A stretch of DNA of 7,551 nt from Acidilobaceae archaeon (GCA_027013765.1 JALWGG010000241.1:1-7551), one strand, 5' to 3'; positions 1 through 6,279 are shown, counted from the stretch's first letter. Made by a program: numbers and translations. The notes: generated by a model from the letters alone, not told the origin.

Positions 1-1190
1 CTATAAACAGGCATAACCCAACCCCGAGGCTTGGAGCAATACATGCAACCAACCCGTGCGGAGAGACCCCCCTCCTAGACTGGGAGGCCTGCAACCTTGG
101 AAGCCTGAACCTGTACTCCTATGTTGACGGTGATGGTATAGACTGGGACGCCCTTGGCAGGGACGCCAGGCTGGCCGTCAGGTTCCTAGACGACGTTATA
201 GAGATGAGCTGGTACCCAGACAGGAGGATCGAGGAAGCCGTCCTGAGGACCAGGAAGATCGGCCTAGGAGTAATGGGGCTCGCGGACATGCTGGCAGCCC
301 TCGGGGTAAGGTATGATAGCGTAGACGCCCTATACCTGGCCGACCACGTAATGGAGTATATAGCCTATAATGCACGGGACGAGAGCAACAGGCTAGCCAG
401 GGAGAGGGGCAGCTACCCGGAGTTCTCCTGGAGCATACACAGCATGGGGAGGTTCAACTGGGAGCCCCAGACCCCGGCAGAGGAGATCTATGACCCGGAT
501 AAGGCGTCCAGCAGGGTTAAGAGGATCATCTCCGAGAGGCCCAACCTGGACTGGGAGGCTGTGAGGAGGGATATGACCCGGGGGACCAGGAACGCCACGG
601 TAACGACGATAGCGCCGACAGGGAGTATAAGCATAATCGCCGGGGTCAACTCAAGCATAGAGCCCTTCTTCGCCCTGGCATACATAAGGGAGACCAGTAT
701 AGGGAGGTTCATAGAGGTGAACAGGTTCCTTGAGGAGTGGATGCGGGAGGGCGGGGGCCTGGATAGGGATAGGATCCTGGAGATAGCCCGGGGAGGGGCC
801 CCGCCAGGGCCCGTGGCAGAGGTCCTCAGGACGGCCCACGGGATAGAGCCGGAGTGGCACGTTAGGATGCAGGCTGTATTCCAGAGGTGGGTCGATAACG
901 CTGTAAGCAAGACCGTGAATCTCAGGAGCAACGCCACGGTTGAGGATGTGGAGAGGGTGTATAGGCTGGCCTGGAGGCTGGGGTGTAAGGGGATAACGGT
1001 ATTCAGGGACAAGTCGAGGCCGCGCCAGGTCCTCGCCGCTGGCAGGGAGATAGAGGAGGTCCTCAAGTCGGTGCCTGAGCCGGAGGAGCATAGGGATAAG
1101 GTGCATCATAAGTGGCTGAGGATCGGGAGGGATGAGATACCGGCTGTGGCGGGCGAGTATGCTGGTGGATGCCCGACATGCCAGATCTAG
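1..1190 (+). CDS. nrdJ: Class II (adenosylcobalamin-dependent) ribonucleoside-diphosphate reductase, C-terminal part
   Basis: Converts ribonucleotides to deoxyribonucleotides for DNA synthesis, using a cobalamin-generated thiyl radical. The gene is open at the window's left edge (codons in phase from base 3), so the N-terminus is missing; about 395 codons remain. Visible family signatures: NPCGE at 51-65, holding the Asn, the thiyl-radical Cys (57-59) and the Glu of the active site; EACNLGSLNL just after, with the partner redox Cys at 90-92; the APTGSISIIAG and SSIEPFFALAY motifs (about 616-680); KGITVFRDKSR near 988-1020; and a C-terminal CPTC pair (cysteines at 1170-1172 and 1179-1181) that fits the tail dithiol that re-reduces the active site. 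The protein ends two residues after this pair. No intein interrupts the visible part, although this family often carries them near these motifs. Class II rather than class I is judged from the motif set. The first internal Met is at 204, but the reading frame and homology clearly extend upstream of it. Confidence 0.95.
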   Translation, partial: INRHNPTPRLGAIHATNPCGETPLLDWEACNLGSLNLYSYVDGDGIDWDALGRDARLAVRFLDDVIEMSWYPDRRIEEAVLRTRKIGLGVMGLADMLAALGVRYDSVDALYLADHVMEYIAYNARDESNRLARERGSYPEFSWSIHSMGRFNWEPQTPAEEIYDPDKASSRVKRIISERPNLDWEAVRRDMTRGTRNATVTTIAPTGSISIIAGVNSSIEPFFALAYIRETSIGRFIEVNRFLEEWMREGGGLDRDRILEIARGGAPPGPVAEVLRTAHGIEPEWHVRMQAVFQRWVDNAVSKTVNLRSNATVEDVERVYRLAWRLGCKGITVFRDKSRPRQVLAAGREIEEVLKSVPEPEEHRDKVHHKWLRIGRDEIPAVAGEYAGGCPTCQI

Positions 1191-1353
1191 CTGGTCCATA
1201 ATTATGTAGAAACCGTATATATAGGCTGGGTTATATTTACCTTGTGCAAGAATATTATAGATATAATAAGTGTATTGACACAGTAAATATGTGTTAAACA
1301 AATAAATACCCCCAGTAGTGTTAGAGTATAAATGCCTTTAAGGGTGCATATGT
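1191..1353 (+). promoter_or_regulatory. AT-rich intergenic promoter region of the Asp-box surface protein
   Basis: This 163-base gap is far more AT-rich than its flanks. Several TATA-like stretches are visible: around 1214-1222 (TATATATAG), 1300-1308 (AATAAATA) and TATAAAT at 1327-1333. The last is about 24 bases before the ATG at 1354 and would give a leaderless or nearly leaderless message. The 1300-1308 box would instead start transcription near 1329 and keep the AGGGTG ribosome site at 1341-1346 in the message. I cannot choose between them. No tRNA, small ORF or strong hairpin is seen, and there is no clear terminator for the upstream reductase gene beyond weak T-rich patches near 1230. 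Confidence 0.5.
1341..1346 (+). promoter_or_regulatory. Ribosome binding site AGGGTG for the surface protein
   Basis: AGGGTG lies 7 bases before the ATG at 1354 and matches the archaeal anti-Shine-Dalgarno core (GGTG). It favours that ATG over the overlapping ATG at 1350, which is in another frame. The same hexamer precedes the TTG start at 6338 at similar spacing, which supports both calls. Confidence 0.5.
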
Positions 1354-3960
1354 ATGCGTATAGGCAGGTATACGGCACTAGCCATACTCCTACTCATAAC
1401 CATATCATCACTCCCAGGCACAGCGGCACCCGTTGAGGAGCCAATCGCATACGCCAGGCCTGGCAACGTGGCTGGGAAGCCCTATATAAGCGGTTTGCTG
1501 GCCCAGATCATGGAGAACGAGCTATACAAGCCTGAGCTAGTGGACCCGATGAGTGCTGCCAAGGCGCTGGAGGCGTTGAACAATGCATACTCCGGCCTGC
1601 AGTCGCCCACCAGGCCGCCGGAGACTATATTCGGCCCCAACAAGCCAGTTACAGTGGACCAGTCGGCCCCCTTCGAGAATGAGCCTAGCATAACTGCGAA
1701 CCCCAAGGACCCCAGGAACCTGGTGGTGGCGGCCCACCACTACATGGGATTCGGCTTCATGGCATCAGTCATGGTGGGGGCGTATGTGAGCTTCGACGGC
1801 GGGGAGACGTGGGAGGGCCCAGTGTTTATGGAGCTGGCCAACGAGACTACGGACTATGTGGAGTCGGACCCGGCACTGGCTGCCGGGCCCAGCGGGACGT
1901 TCTACCTTGCATACATGAGCGTTGGTAGTAGGTTTGTGAATGTTAGTGGAGTCGTGATACCCCTATACTTCTCCAGCAGTATAATGGTTGCCCGTTCAAG
2001 CAATGGGACCTCCTGGAGCTCCACGGAGGTTGCCGGCCCTACGGCTGAGGAGCTTGGACAGTACATGATGCAGGGCATATCAGTATTCACCTATTTCCTT
2101 GATAAGGAGTATATAGCGGCTGGCCCATCCGTGGATGGCGGCAACGATACTGTCGTGGTAGCCTTCATGAAGAATATTGAGGGCTACAACTTCATGACCG
2201 GCAGGTACTTCTCGAACCTAAGCATAGTGGCCGTTGTATCCAATGACGGGGGGAGGACCTGGAGCAACCAGACAACGATCAGCAACGTATACAACTATGC
2301 CGAGACGGGTGAGGTTGTCCAGGGTGCAATGCCAGCTGTAGCCCCCAACGGGACAATATTCATAGCATACTACTACAGCGGGGACGACGGGTTCCTCCAG
2401 GGCAAGGCCGAGATCAGGCTTGTGAGGAGCGACGACGGGGGGAGGACCTGGAGCAAGCCTAGGACCATAGCGGTGTTCAGGGAGATCCCCTACTTCAGCC
2501 CAGGCTTCTTCAGGTGGTCCGCCTCCATGTTCCCAGTTATGGATATAGGGCCAGACGGGACGATCTACATAGTATACGTGGCGGACCCGCCCGGCAAGGA
2601 CCCGGCTGACGTGTACCTGATATACTCCAAGGACTGGGGCAACACGTGGAAGGGGCCCATAAGGGTTAACGACGACCCAACGGAGGAGGGACAATTCTTC
2701 CCATGGATAAGCGTCAGCCCCGAGGGGGTGGCCCACATAATCTGGGGTGACATGAGGAGGGCTATAGCGGGCATAGGGTATGACGTGTACTATGCAAGGT
2801 TCACCCCAGAGGAGGGGGTGTCAAAGAACTACATAGTAACAGACTACCCATCACCAGCAGTCTACTCCTTCATAGGAGACTACTTCAACCTAGTAGCTAC
2901 AGAGGAGAACGTCCACGTGGTGTGGACTGATACAAGGAGCTTCATAAAGAGGGAGGGGCCGCTACTATTCATATTCGCCGACCAGACAGTGTATACGGCC
3001 AAGCTCGGGGAGAGGCCAGAGCCGAGCGTTAGTATAACCCCATCCAAGCTCCCCGTTAACGGGAGGTCCATAGTCGAGGTTGAGGCGGAGAATATGCCAG
3101 TCAACGCTGTCTACGTCGCGCTGGTGGAGGATGCCAATCTAGCCCTGGCGCCATTCTTCCTCTTCAGCGACAGCGAGGGGAGGATAAGCGAGGTCATAGT
3201 GGTCGAGCCATACAGCAGGGGCGAGTATGGAGTAGTGATCAGCGACTACCTGGCAATCGCGGGATACGCGGGAGACAAGCTAACATTCGTGGACGAGCCC
3301 CTTGAGGCCGTGAACACGGGGGTAGGAGAGGTCCTCGGCAACCTACAGGGCCTAGGGGAGAAGATAGACTCGGGCATACTAAGCATCAAGGGGGTACTTG
3401 AGGGTGTTAGGGTGAATATAACACTGCTAGGCGGGAAGGTCGACACAATGACTGCACTAATAAGCGATGGACTGAACAGCATCGAGGGGAGGATAGCCAA
3501 GATAAGCGAGAGGACCATGACCATAGAGACCAGCATAGGCAGGCTAGAGGTCCTCCTAGACAATAGGACGAGCATGCTGAACGAGAGAGTCATAAAGCTG
3601 GAGGACCTCATAGGAAATAATGTAATACCAAGCATAAAACTAGTGCAGACAAGCACAGGAGAGCTCAAGGCAGTAATAGATGCCGGGTTCACGAGGATCG
3701 AGGGCAAGGTAGTAGAGCTAGGGGACGGGATAGCAACAATAAGGACCGGTATAGGAGACATAAAGGTAAACCTAGACAACGTAAAGACCAGCATACAAGA
3801 CAGTATAAGCGAGGTATCAAAGAAGGTGGACGAGGCATACAACAAGGCCAGCGAGGCAGGGGCTAAGGCCTCGAAAGCGGAGACGTATAGCCTAATAACA
3901 CTAATACTAGTAGCAATAACAATGATACTAACAATAATAAACCTAGCCAGGAAGAGGTAG
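1354..3960 (+). CDS. Secreted, membrane-anchored Asp-box (BNR/sialidase-like) beta-propeller protein with coiled-coil stalk
   Basis: Predicted cell-surface protein of 868 residues. A signal peptide covers about residues 1-25 (MRIGRY, hydrophobic core ALAILLLITISSL, cleavage near GTAA). Residues about 100-550 form a propeller-like region with five Asp-box motifs (SxDxGxTW type): 146-153, 215-221 (degenerate), 296-303, 359-366 and 425-432. The segment ENEPSITANPKDPRN (108-122) resembles the strand that opens many BNR proteins. Residues about 555-648 look like an Ig-type beta domain. Residues about 655-843 form a coiled-coil stalk with regular 4-3 spacing of hydrophobic residues (671, 675, 678, 682, 685, 689, 692, 696, 699, 703). 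A single membrane segment (about 844-864) ends in ARKR, so the protein should stand out from the membrane. There are no cysteines and at least nine NxS/T sequons, both fitting an exposed hyperthermophile protein. No FRIP motif is seen and the catalytic residues of true sialidases were not established, so hydrolase activity is uncertain; a binding or S-layer-associated role is equally possible. Confidence 0.85.
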   Translation: MRIGRYTALAILLLITISSLPGTAAPVEEPIAYARPGNVAGKPYISGLLAQIMENELYKPELVDPMSAAKALEALNNAYSGLQSPTRPPETIFGPNKPVTVDQSAPFENEPSITANPKDPRNLVVAAHHYMGFGFMASVMVGAYVSFDGGETWEGPVFMELANETTDYVESDPALAAGPSGTFYLAYMSVGSRFVNVSGVVIPLYFSSSIMVARSSNGTSWSSTEVAGPTAEELGQYMMQGISVFTYFLDKEYIAAGPSVDGGNDTVVVAFMKNIEGYNFMTGRYFSNLSIVAVVSNDGGRTWSNQTTISNVYNYAETGEVVQGAMPAVAPNGTIFIAYYYSGDDGFLQGKAEIRLVRSDDGGRTWSKPRTIAVFREIPYFSPGFFRWSASMFPVMDIGPDGTIYIVYVADPPGKDPADVYLIYSKDWGNTWKGPIRVNDDPTEEGQFFPWISVSPEGVAHIIWGDMRRAIAGIGYDVYYARFTPEEGVSKNYIVTDYPSPAVYSFIGDYFNLVATEENVHVVWTDTRSFIKREGPLLFIFADQTVYTAKLGERPEPSVSITPSKLPVNGRSIVEVEAENMPVNAVYVALVEDANLALAPFFLFSDSEGRISEVIVVEPYSRGEYGVVISDYLAIAGYAGDKLTFVDEPLEAVNTGVGEVLGNLQGLGEKIDSGILSIKGVLEGVRVNITLLGGKVDTMTALISDGLNSIEGRIAKISERTMTIETSIGRLEVLLDNRTSMLNERVIKLEDLIGNNVIPSIKLVQTSTGELKAVIDAGFTRIEGKVVELGDGIATIRTGIGDIKVNLDNVKTSIQDSISEVSKKVDEAYNKASEAGAKASKAETYSLITLILVAITMILTIINLARKR
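2245..2456 (+). repeat. 23-bp direct repeat inside two Asp-box coding segments
   Basis: The same 23 bases, beginning GACGGGGGGAGGACC and encoding D-G-G-R-T-W-S plus part of the next codon, occur at 2245-2267 and 2434-2456 (189 bases apart, exactly 63 codons). They are the third and fourth Asp boxes of the surface protein. Identity at the DNA level, including third positions, suggests recent propeller-blade duplication or gene conversion. Each copy contains GAGGACCTG, one base from the window-wide GAGGACCTC motif. Confidence 0.8.
3448..3804 (+). repeat. 72-residue internal duplication in the coiled-coil stalk
   Basis: Residues about 699-745 of the surface protein align with residues about 771-817 at a constant offset of 72 without gaps. 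Matching pairs include I710-E711-G712 with I782-E783-G784, T723-I724 with T795-I796, I728-G729 with I800-G801, and LDN (735-737) with LDN (807-809). The first copy is 3448-3588 and the second 3664-3804. The DNA has diverged well beyond the protein, so the duplication is old. It implies the stalk was lengthened by repeat addition. Confidence 0.7.
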
Positions 3961-4000
3961 CCATCGGACAAGGACCCCCTAAACACGACATCCATCCTAA

Positions 4001-4026
4001 TTTTAAATTCTATTATTTATTTTTAT
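4001..4026 (+). terminator. T-rich archaeal terminator after the surface-protein gene
   Basis: A stretch made almost only of T and A, with runs TTTT, TTT and TTTTT, begins 40 bases after the stop codon. Oligo-T tracts are the usual intrinsic terminators in archaea. The end of the tract (TTTTTATACC, about 4020-4029) could also serve as a distal TATA box for the next gene. Confidence 0.55.
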
Positions 4027-4034
4027 ACCTGTAG

Positions 4035-4101
4035 TCTGGCGGAGGTCCTCAACACTTATACAGGCCCGGCAAGGCATAAGTAGCTGGAGGACCTCGCCAG
4101 A
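4035..4101 (+). repeat. Imperfect inverted repeat flanking the core promoter of the radical SAM gene
   Basis: The left arm 4035-4050 begins TCTGGC and ends GAGGTCCTC; the right arm 4087-4101 begins GAGGACCTC and ends GCCAGA. They are reverse complements with a single extra base in the left arm and a 36-base spacer. The right arm ends directly at the GTG start. A TATA-like box (4054-4062) lies in the spacer, so the arms bracket the promoter as a two-half-site operator could. Both arms contain the nonamer found throughout the window, so shared motif content explains nine of the paired bases, but the TCTGGC/GCCAGA extension is additional. Confidence 0.75.
4054..4062 (+). promoter_or_regulatory. 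Candidate TATA box for the radical SAM gene
   Basis: ACTTATACA is centred near 4058, which would place the transcription start at about 4084, roughly 18 bases before GTG 4102 and at the left edge of the right repeat arm. GGAGG at 4086-4090 could then act as a ribosome site, though its 11-base gap to the GTG is long. Confidence 0.4.
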
Positions 4102-4932
4102 GTGGATAGGATAACAGGTATACCCCGGGGAGTAGTCGTTGCACGGTACAAGATCAGGCCACCCCTAGTTAAGAGGAGCGGGATCACGGGGTGGGCCATA
4201 AACTATGCTGTAGGATGCACCCATGCATGCCCCTTCTGCTACGTCGACTCCATACACAGGAGGTACCCCCGGAGGGGGCTTGAGGACCTCATAGCAGGCA
4301 ACAGGTGGGGCCAGTACCTGGCTATACCATCCAACCTCTGGGAGGCTATAAGACAGACCCCATGGTGGAGGTGGAGGGGTAGGGATGTGTTTATGAGTAG
4401 CTCCCACGACCCCTATATGCCCCCGCTGGCTGTGTGGGCTAGGAGGATACTTGAGAGGGCCCTCCCCGCTGGTATAAACGTGATCCTCCACACCCGGAGC
4501 ATACTATACAAGAGGGACCTAGACCTCCTGGAGAGGTATAAGGATAACCTCAGGATACACGCATCCATAGCCACGCTATCCAGGCTATACAAGGTCCTCG
4601 AACCCCGGGCACCCCCGCCTAGGGTGAGGATAAAGGTCCTCAAGGAGGCTGGGGCCAGGGGTATAAGGGTGGGTGCATCAGTATCACCCATACTACCCCC
4701 CAACAGGTTCAATAGGGACGTGTATGAGGACCTCCTGGAGATAGCAGGCCTCCTGGCCGAGGCCGGGGTCTACATCGTCTACGGGGAGCCCCTCCACCCC
4801 CGGGGGCTCAACCTGGAGCTCCTGAGAGAGGTCCTCGGGGACCTAAGGCTTAGGGGGTGGGATAGGGTTGCCGAGAAGCTCTTCACCCAGGCAATGGAGG
4901 AGTATGGGTTGAACGCGGTATGGCTGGGATAG
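4102..4932 (+). CDS. Radical SAM protein of the SplB-like COG1533 group
   Basis: A 276-residue cytosolic protein predicted to bind a [4Fe-4S] cluster and cleave S-adenosylmethionine. The cluster motif C39-x3-C43-x2-C46 (GCTHACPFCYVD) follows GWAINYAVG, the usual opening of the COG1533 group, named after spore photoproduct lyase SplB. Further group-like blocks are SSSHDPYMP (about 99-107), HTRSILYKRDLDLL (about 130-143), HASIAT (about 153-158) and GIRVGASVSPILPP (about 187-200). The start is GTG at 4102; a TAG at 4081 closes the frame upstream and no ATG lies before the cysteine motif. COG1533 members are often called DNA repair photolyase-like, but most have no proven substrate, so the reaction here is unknown. 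The gene stands alone: a terminator precedes it and unrelated sequence follows. It is bracketed by copies of GGAGGACCTCGC at 4086 and 4956. Confidence 0.88.
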   Translation: MDRITGIPRGVVVARYKIRPPLVKRSGITGWAINYAVGCTHACPFCYVDSIHRRYPRRGLEDLIAGNRWGQYLAIPSNLWEAIRQTPWWRWRGRDVFMSSSHDPYMPPLAVWARRILERALPAGINVILHTRSILYKRDLDLLERYKDNLRIHASIATLSRLYKVLEPRAPPPRVRIKVLKEAGARGIRVGASVSPILPPNRFNRDVYEDLLEIAGLLAEAGVYIVYGEPLHPRGLNLELLREVLGDLRLRGWDRVAEKLFTQAMEEYGLNAVWLG

Positions 4933-4955
4933 CAGGCTAAACACACTCTACCTAG

Positions 4956-4969
4956 GGAGGACCTCGCTA
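4956..4969 (+). repeat. Downstream copy of GGAGGACCTCGCYA
   Basis: GGAGGACCTCGCTA begins 24 bases after the radical SAM stop codon and matches 13 of 14 bases at 4086-4099 (GGAGGACCTCGCCA), which ends just before that gene's start. The two direct copies bracket the gene 870 bases apart. The rest of 4933-5025 shows no ORF, RNA gene or convincing terminator; a pyrimidine-rich patch lies near 4999-5006. Confidence 0.6.
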
Positions 4970-5025
4970 AGCCCCCACCGTGCTCCCCCGGGGCTGCTCC
5001 TCTATTAGGCATTACTACTCTTAAG

Positions 5026-5058
5026 GTTCCACTGTGGAACTTAGTTCCGGGGTGGAAC
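5026..5058 (+). promoter_or_regulatory. Two tandem palindromes (GTTCC-N5-GGAAC) ahead of the ATPase stump
   Basis: GTTCCACTGTGGAAC (5026-5040) is a 7+1+7 perfect palindrome. GTTCCGGGGTGGAAC (5044-5058) repeats its outer pentamers with a different centre, 18 bases on and ending one base before the ATG at 5060. The second copy also carries a ribosome-site-like GGGGTG. Tandem palindromes against a start codon are typical of a dimeric regulator's operator. I infer autoregulation or a regulator site; no regulator gene is in view. The upstream TATA signal is weak. Confidence 0.6.
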
Positions 5059-5059
5059 C

Positions 5060-5284
5060 ATGCTGTTTGATCCTAGGCCTAAAACCTCTAGGCGAGACCT
5101 CTTCAACAGGGAGGAGGAGCTAGCACTACTAGATAACGCTGCCAGACGCGGTGAACCACTAATACTAGTCCTCGGCATAAGGCGCGTGGGTAAGACATCA
5201 CTACTCCGCTCATTCCTTGAGGAGTGGCGGGGGATCCATAATGGTTATGCTCCTGGAGGGATCGTTGAGGAGATCCACCTGTAG
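5060..5284 (+). pseudogene. Truncated archaeal PF01637-type ATPase, N-terminal P-loop stump
   Basis: The first ~60 of 74 codons match the N-terminus of archaeal AAA-type ATPases (PF01637/COG1672): LFDPRPK, the FNREEEL block at 15-21, and a Walker A loop GIRRVGKTS at 39-47 followed by LLRSFLEEWRGI. Full-length members run to several hundred residues and need Walker B, sensor and C-terminal regions, all absent here. From about residue 60 (near base 5235) the frame has no resemblance to the family and is antisense to the end of the glycosyltransferase gene, with which it overlaps by 40 bases. No continuation is visible in the other forward frames, so a deletion or rearrangement rather than a frameshift removed the rest. 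Start codon and upstream palindromes look intact, so it may still be transcribed, but the product should be non-functional. Confidence 0.8.
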
Positions 5285-6237
5285 TAATCGTCCTCCCTCG
5301 ACCTTGAGGCTATATACTCCTTGAGGACCTCCGGCAATGGGCCGTGGACCCTGGGGTCATATCGGGGGAGGTCCTTGACTAGTTCCTCAAGGATCAGCCG
5401 TCCGGCCTCCTCTAGGGTCTCCACGCCGTAGACCCTCCTGGCGATTGCGAGCGCCTCCTCCTCGAAGCCCCTCCCCTCCTCAGCACTCCTTGTAAGCGTC
5501 TCCCTATACGTCCACCAGATCCTCTTTAGGGCCAGCCTCTCAGGCCTCCTGACCAGGTTCAGGTGGACTCCGAGGACCTCTCCCAGGTCCCGAGCCTTGT
5601 AGAGGGTTAGGGGTGCTATGAGTAGGTCATAGATCTTCTCCCCGGATACATGTACATCCCTGTAGACCAGCCTCGGGCTCCAGGTGAATAGCCAGTGCTC
5701 CACGTGGTATGGGGGCTCCCTGCAGAGGTGGGCCAGGTCGCCGCAGAGTAGGAGGTACCTCCAGTATACAAGGTAGTGTGTATCGCTCCTGTCGAGCCCC
5801 TCGACAACCCCCCTAATAACCTTTGAGGCCCTCCTATACAAAACCATGTCGGGGTCTAGGTGTAGGATCCACCTGTATGAGGACCTTGCAAGGGCAATGT
5901 TACGGGCCCTGCTAAGGCTGCCCGGGGGAGTCCTATAGATCTTCACATCAAGCCCATGCTCCAGGGCAACCCTCCTAGCAATCTCCGGCGTCTCATCCCT
6001 GGAGGAGTCGACCACTATAAACTCATCCACAACGTCCACAGCCGATAGTAGTGAAGCCTCGATCCACTCAGACTCATTATAGCTACACACCATGGCGGAT
6101 ATGCCGGGAGGCCTCCCATAACTACTAGGCCCCTTATAGAGCCTAAGCAGCCTAGAAGCACCAACCCCCATACTCCTAGCTAGAAACACGCCCCTCCTTC
6201 CAAGCAGCCTCCTAGCAAGCACCCTGAGCGATGGCAA
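5245..6237 (-). CDS. Family 2 (GT-A fold) glycosyltransferase
   Basis: A 330-residue protein predicted to transfer a sugar from a nucleotide-sugar donor; the acceptor is unknown. Family 2 signatures in order: nucleotide-binding strand ISAMVCSYNESEWIEAS (46-62), DEFIVVDSSRDETPEIA (71-87), the SRARNIAL block (109-116), and LHLDPDM (125-131) with the metal-binding DxD at D128/D130. A Cys pair (155, 162) and a basic, Trp-rich C-terminal half follow. No membrane segment is evident, so it is cytosolic or peripheral; the basic Arg-rich first 35 residues could touch the membrane. Start is TTG at 6237; GTG at 6222 is an alternative. A TATA box 30 bases upstream of the TTG supports a near-leaderless message from it. 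The gene is divergent from the LutA-like gene and convergent with the ATPase stump. Surface glycosylation, for example of sequon-rich proteins like the nearby propeller protein, is possible but not shown. Confidence 0.87.
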   Translation of the reverse strand: MPSLRVLARRLLGRRGVFLARSMGVGASRLLRLYKGPSSYGRPPGISAMVCSYNESEWIEASLLSAVDVVDEFIVVDSSRDETPEIARRVALEHGLDVKIYRTPPGSLSRARNIALARSSYRWILHLDPDMVLYRRASKVIRGVVEGLDRSDTHYLVYWRYLLLCGDLAHLCREPPYHVEHWLFTWSPRLVYRDVHVSGEKIYDLLIAPLTLYKARDLGEVLGVHLNLVRRPERLALKRIWWTYRETLTRSAEEGRGFEEEALAIARRVYGVETLEEAGRLILEELVKDLPRYDPRVHGPLPEVLKEYIASRSREDDYYRWISSTIPPGA

Positions 6238-6262
6238 GACGCCGCGCCCTAAGGCCCCGAGG

Positions 6263-6271
6263 GTTTATATT
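6263..6271 (-). promoter_or_regulatory. TATA box of the glycosyltransferase gene
   Basis: On the minus strand this reads AATATAAAC, centred about 30 bases before the TTG at 6237. Transcription should start around 6241, giving a leader of only a few bases. The spacing supports the TTG start rather than the internal GTG. Confidence 0.5.
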
Positions 6272-6279
6272 GCTGAAGG

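Noticed and set aside
51..95. Possible intein insertion at the NPCGE site of the reductase
   Set aside because: The motif and its flanks read straight through as native reductase sequence with no inserted splicing domain in the visible part.
1277..1293. Short inverted repeat ACACA-N7-TGTGT in the AT-rich promoter gap
   Set aside because: Five-base arms in AT-rich DNA are expected by chance and it has no clear relation to a promoter element.
651..1301. Long minus-strand open frame opposite the reductase gene
   Set aside because: It mirrors the high-GC coding strand, has low-complexity Pro/Leu/His-rich sequence and no recognisable domain; the plus-strand protein is certain.
1191..1353. tRNA or other structured RNA in the intergenic gaps
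   Set aside because: No cloverleaf-like pairing, T-loop consensus or GC-rich stem block is seen in this gap, in 3961-4101, in 4933-5059 or in 6238-6337.
1354..3960. Calling the surface protein a true sialidase
   Set aside because: Asp boxes are structural. I see no FRIP motif and could not place the catalytic Arg triad, so only the fold-level name is supported.
3246..3995. 249-codon minus-strand open frame opposite the stalk
   Set aside because: Its Ser/Leu/Ile-rich translation is what an antisense reading of the coiled coil gives, and it lacks a promoter or family match.
5060..5284. Frameshift rather than truncation of the ATPase
   Set aside because: None of the forward frames after about 5235 resumes ATPase-like sequence, and that DNA codes for the glycosyltransferase on the other strand.
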